This document shows positions 14,070 through 18,816 of a stretch of DNA of 18,816 bases, piece by piece. The stretch is from an uncultured Oribacterium sp. GTDB taxonomy: Bacteria; Bacillota; Clostridia; Lachnospirales; Lachnospiraceae. Numbering within the stretch: the stretch's first letter is position 1; the number at the start of each line of letters is the position of its first letter. The notes below the pieces were generated by a model. That model had not been told where the DNA came from and ran no database searches. It worked only from the letters and a program-made list of their open reading frames with translations. The stretch lies in NCBI GenBank assembly GCA_937927445.1, contig CALAOB010000146.1:1-18816 (forward strand), in the 5' to 3' direction. The position numbers were made by a program, and so were the translations under genes.

Positions 14070-14538
14070 CAATGTAGAAGGCGAAATTCATATGGCTGCA
14101 TCGCCGCCTTTTGCAATATCCGCTCTCGGACAAAAACTGCATTGTCGCCTTTCGCAAATGATATATTTCCCAGAATTCAGCATTACTGCTTTTGTCCGCT
14201 CGAAGCAAACTCAAGCTGGAAATTCGTGCTTTTTTACACAACGCAGGCCTTTCCCGAATTTCAGCATTGCTCCCAAACAATGTAGTTTTTGGATGCAGGC
14301 CATTCTTGTGTTGAAATGTCTCATGAAAGGCAATGTAGTTTTTCCCGAAATCCCCGTTCTGCCAAAAAACGGCAATGTAGATTTCCTGGAAGCTCGCCGT
14401 TTGTAAAAAACGAGCAATGCTGTTTTCGGTAAACATCACCCTCTGTCAACACCGGCAATGCTGTTTCCCGCAAAGCAGTCGCTCTGCCAACACCAGCAAT
14501 GCTGTTTTTCAAAAACTCCTTTTCCAGCCAACAATTTT
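14070..14538. repeat. Degenerate repeat array, unit about 41-44 bp
   Basis: The core CAATGTAG or CAATGCTG, followed by TTTTTCCCG-like sequence, recurs with starts at 14278, 14331, 14373, 14415, 14456 and 14497 (steps 53, 42, 42, 41, 41). More diverged units start at 14070, 14114 and 14155. About 14-18 bases per unit are conserved; the rest varies. Unit lengths are not multiples of three and the minus-strand reading frame shifts between units, so the short ORFs through it (14047-14439, 14321-14512) are probably not genes. It fills the gap between the small membrane protein gene and the terminator of the metal operon. It is not CRISPR: the repeats are too short and degenerate. Confidence 0.75.
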
Positions 14539-14605
14539 ATGTCTGTGCACCACAGCCAGGATATATTACCATTCGCTCCGTCAAACTTGTGGTTTACAGC
14601 TAGTG

Positions 14606-14651
14606 TAAAAAAACAGCCGGAGCACACCGACATGTGTCTCCAGCTGTTTTT
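14606..14651. terminator. Terminator of the metal-efflux operon
   Basis: On the minus strand ACAGC-T-GGAG-A-CACA pairs with TGTG-CTCC-G-GCTGT around a TGTCGG loop and is followed by seven Us (14606-14612). A T-run on the plus side makes it potentially bidirectional. It lies about 25 bases after the ATPase stop codon. Confidence 0.9.
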
Positions 14652-14671
14652 GCGTATTCTATGCTGTTTTC

Positions 14672-16798
14672 TCAGATCGTCCGCTTGATGGTGAGCAGTC
14701 GCATCGAGTTCAGGATGCAGAGCACGGCGACGCCGACGTCTCCGAAGACGGCGATCCACATGTTCGTGAGGCCGAAGGCGGTCAGCACGAGGATGAGGAT
14801 CTTCACGAAGAGGGCGAAGACGATGTTCTGGGTCGAGATGGCGACGGTGCGGCGGGCGATGCGGATGACGATCGGGATGCGCGCGAGGTCGTCGTCCATG
14901 ATGACGACGTCCGCGGCTTCGATGGCGGCGTCGGAGCCCATCGAGCCCATCGCGATGCCGACGTCCGCGCGGGCGAGCACCGGTGCGTCGTTGATGCCGT
15001 CGCCGATGAAGGCGAGCTCCGCCTTATCCTGCTGCCGTCCGTGCCGGTCGAGCTCTGCAAGCAGCTCCTCGACCTTCTCGACCTTATCCTGCGGGAGCAG
15101 ATCGGTGTATACATGATCGAGGCCCAGCTCCTGGCCGACCGCCTCGCCGACCGCCTTCCGGTCACCGGTGAGCATCACGACGTTCTGCACGCCCTCGCGT
15201 TTCATCTCGGCGATGGCGTCCTTCGCCTCCGGCTTCAGCTGATCCCGGATCAGGATCGCGCCGAGGAAGCGGATGCCGCCCTTCTCTTTTCCAGTGCCAA
15301 TGCTTCCGCCGTCTGTGCGCTCACTTCCCATGAGGTTCCCGGCTACGGAAGCTGCCTCTGCCGACGAGCTGACGTTTTCTTCCACTGCCACATAGGAAAC
15401 CGTCGCGGCGGCGTTCGTCGCTTCGGTGAAGTCAATGCCGCAGGCCTGCATGAGCTTTGCGTTGCCGACGAAGATACGGCGCCCCTCGAAGGTCGCGATG
15501 AGACCCTGGCCGGAGACATTGACCGTATCCGTGACGAGAGAGGTGCTCGCTGATGCGGAACCTGCCGCTGCGGATCCGGTCTTCGCCACAGTTTCTGCGT
15601 CGCTCTCACTCGATGACGAAGCGACAGCAGATGTCGCAGAAGACTCCGTGGTACCGAATGTCGCTGCTTCCGCCGCGTACGCGTCGCGGATGGACTTCGC
15701 GATCGGGTGGGTGCTCATACCTTCGGCGAGGGCGGCCATGCGGAGAAGCTCGGCCTTTTCCACGCCCGGGGCCGGCAGGACCTTCGACACCTGGAAGTTA
15801 CCTTCGGTCAGGGTGCCAGTTTTATCCGAGACGACGGTGTGGAGGTGCGAAAGCAGCTCGAGGTAGTTCGAGCCCTTGACGAGGACGCCGTTCGAGCTTG
15901 CAGCGCCGATGCCGCCGAAGAAGGCGAGCGGGACGGAAATCACGAGGGCACACGGGCAGGACACGACGAGGAAGGTACATGCACGGTAGATCCAGGTCGC
16001 CGGATCGCGAGTGAGGATCGACGGGATGATCGCGAGGGCGATCGCGGAGTATACGACGATCGGAGTGTAGACACGGGCGAAGCGGGTGATGAAGTTCTCG
16101 GTCTTTGACTTCTTCTCGGAAGCGTTCTCCACAAGCTCGAGAATCTTCGACACTGTGGAATCCTCGAATGCCTTGGTCGCCCGGACGCGGAGAAGTCCCT
16201 CACCGTTGATGCAGCCGGAGATGACCGCCTCACCCGGGTGAACGCTCCGCGGAACAGACTCGCCGGTGAGCGCTGCGGTGTTCACCATGGACTCACCGCT
16301 CAGGACCTCGGCGTCGACCGGGATCTTCTCGCCCGGCCGGATCACGAGGATGTCACCGATCTCGACGTCGTCCGGATCCACCGTCTCGATGGACCCGGAC
16401 GCGCGCTCAACATTGGCCTCCTCCGGAACGATGTCCATGAGACTCGCGATGTTCTTGCGGGACTTTCCGAGGGCGTACTTCTGGAACCACTCGCCGACGA
16501 GGTAGAAGGCCATGACGGCGACGGCCTCGGAATTCTCGCCGGTCGCGAAGGCACCGATCGTCGCCACGAACATGAGGAGCGACTCGTCCATCGGCTGGCG
16601 GTTTTTGATACCGAGGAGGGCCTTGCGGACCACATCGTAGCCGCACAGGAGGTACGGAATCAGGTACGCGATCAGGCTCGGGAGGCGGTGCGCGAAGATC
16701 AGCGGGCAGAGCCCAGTCTTATCCACCAGCATCATCGCGAAGAAGATCGCGAGCGCGGTGAGAATTTTCTGCAGTTCCTTCTTGAGTTTTGGTTCCAT
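14672..16798 (-). CDS. Heavy-metal P-type ATPase, PIB-2 type (Zn/Cd/Pb exporter)
   Basis: This 708-residue membrane pump exports divalent soft metals at the cost of ATP. Motifs in order: actuator TGES (178-181), transmembrane CPC (281-283), phosphorylation DKTGTLT (Asp325), HP (364-365), TGD (544-546) and GDGINDAP (599-606). In the last membrane segments Lys666 and Asp687 (GDVGVAVL) are the residues expected of Zn/Cd/Pb pumps. It has no N-terminal metal-binding domain; that is encoded separately upstream. The nucleotide-binding domain carries two low-complexity insertions, about 378-425 (Ser/Ala/Thr-rich) and 475-507, unusual for the family. GAGAGG precedes the ATG. It is the last gene of the ArsR-HMA-ATPase operon. 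ZntA/CadA-like. Confidence 0.93.
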   Translation of the reverse strand: MEPKLKKELQKILTALAIFFAMMLVDKTGLCPLIFAHRLPSLIAYLIPYLLCGYDVVRKALLGIKNRQPMDESLLMFVATIGAFATGENSEAVAVMAFYLVGEWFQKYALGKSRKNIASLMDIVPEEANVERASGSIETVDPDDVEIGDILVIRPGEKIPVDAEVLSGESMVNTAALTGESVPRSVHPGEAVISGCINGEGLLRVRATKAFEDSTVSKILELVENASEKKSKTENFITRFARVYTPIVVYSAIALAIIPSILTRDPATWIYRACTFLVVSCPCALVISVPLAFFGGIGAASSNGVLVKGSNYLELLSHLHTVVSDKTGTLTEGNFQVSKVLPAPGVEKAELLRMAALAEGMSTHPIAKSIRDAYAAEAATFGTTESSATSAVASSSSESDAETVAKTGSAAAGSASASTSLVTDTVNVSGQGLIATFEGRRIFVGNAKLMQACGIDFTEATNAAATVSYVAVEENVSSSAEAASVAGNLMGSERTDGGSIGTGKEKGGIRFLGAILIRDQLKPEAKDAIAEMKREGVQNVVMLTGDRKAVGEAVGQELGLDHVYTDLLPQDKVEKVEELLAELDRHGRQQDKAELAFIGDGINDAPVLARADVGIAMGSMGSDAAIEAADVVIMDDDLARIPIVIRIARRTVAISTQNIVFALFVKILILVLTAFGLTNMWIAVFGDVGVAVLCILNSMRLLTIKRTI

Positions 16799-16923
16799 GG
16801 GTGACCTCTCTTCTGTTTATCTCGAAATTTGTCCGAAAAAACCACGTCCACCGGCGCTGCTGCACCGCATGGGCGTGGGAAATATGCATGCCCATACAGG
16901 CGGGCGCAGTCGAGACGCGCGGA

Positions 16924-17139
16924 TTACAGCTCCACGGAGAAATCCGGCTCGATCTTCTTTCCGACATCGATGGCCTGCTGGAGGATCGCGTCGAACTGCT
17001 CGTCGGCGGCCTCGAGCGTAAACTTCTGAAGCATGAAGTTTACCTTCGCATCCTGCACGCCATCGAGCTTCTTGATGGCATCTTCTACCTTTGCTGCACA
17101 GTTTGCACAATCAATCTCACACTTGAATTTCTTCTTCAT
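16924..17139 (-). CDS. Stand-alone heavy-metal-associated (HMA) domain protein
   Basis: This 71-residue ferredoxin-fold metallochaperone has the motif CEIDCANCAAKVE, whose DCxxC form (Asp10, Cys11, Cys14) is typical of Zn/Cd HMA domains rather than copper ones. It probably supplies the metal-binding domain missing from the downstream ATPase. Two ATGs lie in tandem at 17142 and 17139; AGGA is correctly spaced for the second. About 125 non-coding bases separate it from the ATPase gene, including an ATGGGC/GCCCAT inverted repeat. A regulatory or processing role for that gap is possible but unsupported. Confidence 0.9.
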   Translation of the reverse strand: MKKKFKCEIDCANCAAKVEDAIKKLDGVQDAKVNFMLQKFTLEAADEQFDAILQQAIDVGKKIEPDFSVEL

Positions 17140-17251
17140 CATGGTCCTTTCTTCGCCGGTTTCATGACGGCGGATGTCAATGCTGTGTTCATCCTTCGTA
17201 TCGAAGGGATTCGTGGCGGTGGAAAACAGTCGCGGCGACCGATTCCCCGCA

Positions 17252-17581
17252 TCACTCTTCGATATGTTCCTTACCCATCGCGATGATCGTCTTCACATGC
17301 TCATCGGCCAGACGGTAGTACACCGCCTTTCCATCCCGGCGGGAGGTGATGAGCTTGCTCACCTTCAGAATCTTCAGCTGATGCGAAACCGCGGACTGGT
17401 TCATCTCGAGGTCATCACAGATCTCCGTGACGTTCTTCTCGCCCTGGAAAAGATCAAACAGGATCTTGATCCGTGTGGAATCCCCGAAAATCTTGAAAAG
17501 CTCTGCCAGATCGCTGAGCTCATCTTCGGAAACATTCTGAATGAGATGAGATATTTTCTTTGTGTCGTATGCGTTCGGCAT
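17252..17581 (-). CDS. ArsR/SmtB-family metal-sensing repressor
   Basis: This is a 109-residue winged-helix repressor. The DNA-reading helix region is VTEICDDLEMNQSAVSHQLKILK. The C-terminal helix has Asp93-x-His95-x10-His106-x2-Glu109, exactly the alpha-5 metal site (DXHX10HX2E/H) of Zn sensors such as CzrA and SmtB. The alpha-3 cysteine site of CadC is absent (ELFKIFGD). It should therefore release DNA on binding zinc and derepress the HMA and ATPase genes that follow. The frame could start at 17602, but GGAGGG just before 17581 makes that the better start. The operator lies at its own promoter. Confidence 0.92.
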   Translation of the reverse strand: MPNAYDTKKISHLIQNVSEDELSDLAELFKIFGDSTRIKILFDLFQGEKNVTEICDDLEMNQSAVSHQLKILKVSKLITSRRDGKAVYYRLADEHVKTIIAMGKEHIEE

Positions 17582-17622
17582 GGCTCCCTCCGTTTCGTTC
17601 ATGCGCTTCGATGCCTTTCAAA

Positions 17623-17671
17623 TGAATCATCGTTCATATGAATATGTTATCATATGTTGTGCGGATGTCAA
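17623..17671 (-). promoter_or_regulatory. Promoter and ArsR-type operator of the metal operon
   Basis: On the minus strand a perfect -35 TTGACA (17666-17671) is 16 bp from -10 TAACAT (17644-17649). TGAA-N6-TTCA, the core of CzrA/SmtB-type operators, lies at 17623-17636 just at the expected transcription start. ATATGA/TCATAT arms with an 8-base gap overlap the -10 region and may form a second site. Confidence 0.78.
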
Positions 17672-17696
17672 TATCTTTCTGAAAAATATAGAGGTC

Positions 17697-17727
17697 AAAA
17701 AAAGAGACACCCGACCGAGGCATCTCT
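17697..17727 (-). terminator. Terminator of the right-edge gene
   Basis: On the minus strand AGAGATGCC pairs with GG(G)TGTCTCT and is followed by seven Us. Two more hairpins lie between it and the stop codon: GCCAGGG/CCCTGGC at 17747-17766, and TGACA..CGACC/GGTCG..TGTCA, which includes the stop codon. Neither has a U-tract. Confidence 0.8.
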
Positions 17728-17800
17728 TAAAATCGCAATAATATTTGCCAGGGAAATCGCCCTGGCGGAATCGTGATGACACGACCTCGCGGTCGCGGTG

Positions 17801-18816
17801 TCAGAAAGCATATTCCTGGTAGCTGTCGTCCGCCGTGTTGTAGCGGAGTGTGCCGTACGCGCAGCTTTCGTTCAGGCTGCCGTCGTCACCTTTCGTGTAG
17901 TGAACACTGGAGAAACCGATGCGGTTCGCGCCCGGGTTCGAGAGGCGGTAGCCGTCCTCACGAAAGAGCTCCGTCGCACCGCTGTCATCGAAGCGGTAGA
18001 TGAGGCTGGTGCTGTCGGTCTGCCGGGTGGCGCTGAGTCCGCCCTGGTTCGCACCGGCGTCCGCCGCATAGGCCGCCGCGCTGTGGGTTCCGGAGAAAAG
18101 TGAAGTCCCGGAGGTCGCGCTTCCTGCCGTCGCACCATCGCCCTCCCAGTAGACCGTCGCCGCAAGCTGGAGTCCCGCATCGGTCTCGAGCTTCAGAAGC
18201 TTCGCACCGGTTGCCACCGGGGCACGCATGCTGTCGAAGGTATAGACCTGCTCGCCGTTCGCAAACCACCAGCTGAGCGTATAGTCGGTGCCGCTGCCGA
18301 AGCGCATCGTATCATCGCTGTCCTCGCTTCCGTCCGGTGCCGCATAGATCGCGCTCCAGTCGCTCACAGCCGTCTCCTTCGGCGGGGTGCAATGCAGGCT
18401 GAGGGCGATGAGGTCACGCACGCCGTCCCCATCGAAATCCGCATAGAGGTAGTCGGCAATGCTGTCGTCCGTGACGTCGTGGATCTGCGCCAGCAGCTGT
18501 TTCGCCGTGCTGTTATGTGGCTTCGGCGGCTCCGGATCTGCACTTTCCGTCGTTTCGGCGGGATTATCCGCGTAGGTGACGATCCCCGCGTCGTCTGCAT
18601 TGGCCGACGCCGGATCCTCGGCCTCGAGGATGTCCGGGTCGGTCAGCGCTGCGCCGGTCTCCAGTTCCGCCCGGGTCGCTTCGATCGCCTGCAGGGCGGC
18701 GTCAGCATCCTGCAGCATCGTCATCGGGTAGCGCGTCTGCTCATCGGCGATCCAGGCCTGCATGGCCTTCGCCACCGCGGTGCTGTAGACCGGCTGGCCG
18801 TTGATCTGGTTGTCGC
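17801..18816 (-). CDS. Large protein of unknown function, 5' end beyond the window
   Basis: The frame is open to the right edge, so the N-terminus is missing. The visible roughly 338 residues have a helical stretch (VAKAMQAWIADEQTRYP), then an acidic, Pro/Ala-rich linker. A DFDGDGVRDLIALSLHC segment follows, resembling a calcium-binding DxDxDG loop as in FG-GAP/VCBS-type or EF-hand-like repeats. The rest is beta-rich with several aromatic residues and Ser/Gly/Ala-rich loops. This suggests an exported or surface protein, but no signal peptide can be seen because the start is absent. I do not recognise the family. The first in-frame internal starts (GTG at 18775, ATG at 18763) lack ribosome sites. 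Confidence 0.75.
   Translation of the reverse strand, partial: DNQINGQPVYSTAVAKAMQAWIADEQTRYPMTMLQDADAALQAIEATRAELETGAALTDPDILEAEDPASANADDAGIVTYADNPAETTESADPEPPKPHNSTAKQLLAQIHDVTDDSIADYLYADFDGDGVRDLIALSLHCTPPKETAVSDWSAIYAAPDGSEDSDDTMRFGSGTDYTLSWWFANGEQVYTFDSMRAPVATGAKLLKLETDAGLQLAATVYWEGDGATAGSATSGTSLFSGTHSAAAYAADAGANQGGLSATRQTDSTSLIYRFDDSGATELFREDGYRLSNPGANRIGFSSVHYTKGDDGSLNESCAYGTLRYNTADDSYQEYAF

Noticed and set aside
14047..14512. Minus-strand ORFs through the repeat array giving 14-residue peptide repeats
   Set aside because: The frame shifts from unit to unit because unit lengths are 41, 42 and 53. There are no good ribosome sites, so the peptide periodicity is a by-product of the DNA repeats.
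14070..14538. CRISPR array
   Set aside because: Conserved cores are only about 14-18 bases and vary between units, no near-identical 23-37-bp repeats exist, and no cas genes are present.

Overview
The window looks like chromosomal DNA of a moderately GC-rich anaerobic Firmicute, most likely a Clostridia/Lachnospiraceae-type organism. The grounds are strong GGAGG-type ribosome binding sites, a T-box leader RNA, a monomeric [FeFe]-hydrogenase, a YtrA-type GntR/ABC operon, an ArsR/HMA/P-type ATPase metal operon, and intrinsic terminators with clear U-tracts. The species assignment is inference. Most genes lie on the minus strand. Long open frames opposite the GC-rich genes (for example 564-3176 and 8066-9568 on +) are shadows.

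Left end (1-4630): a complete minus-strand T-box leader (97-494) has its own promoter and terminator, but only about 96 bases of palindromic, apparently non-coding DNA separate it from the window edge. Next come, on the minus strand, a GntR/YtrA repressor, an ABC ATPase and a large ABC-2-type permease. Their coding regions overlap, and a near-perfect YtrA-type operator sits on the promoter. Centre-left (4719-7998): a membrane diguanylate cyclase, a solitary type IV pilin-like protein with a cre-like palindrome upstream, and a plus-strand histidine phosphatase.

Centre (8051-12323): a [FeFe]-hydrogenase-like protein with a long inverted repeat upstream of its promoter; a plus-strand pair of short CHR-family chromate transporter genes; and a convergent azlD-like gene coupled to an unidentified small membrane-protein gene where azlC would be expected. 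The terminator of the chromate pair lies inside azlD. A DUF1653 gene follows.

An AT-richer accessory patch (about 12320-14670) holds an HsdR-N-domain (PD-(D/E)XK) protein, a small hydrophobic protein, flanking near-direct repeats, a 26-bp periodic palindrome set and a degenerate array of roughly 41-44-bp repeats. This is the most unusual part of the window.

Right end (14672-18816): an ArsR Zn-type sensor, a separate HMA metallochaperone and a PIB-2 (Zn/Cd/Pb) ATPase form a metal-efflux operon. A large protein of unknown function runs off the right edge. Several proteins here carry low-complexity Ser/Ala/Gly/Asp insertions, which seems to be a lineage habit.
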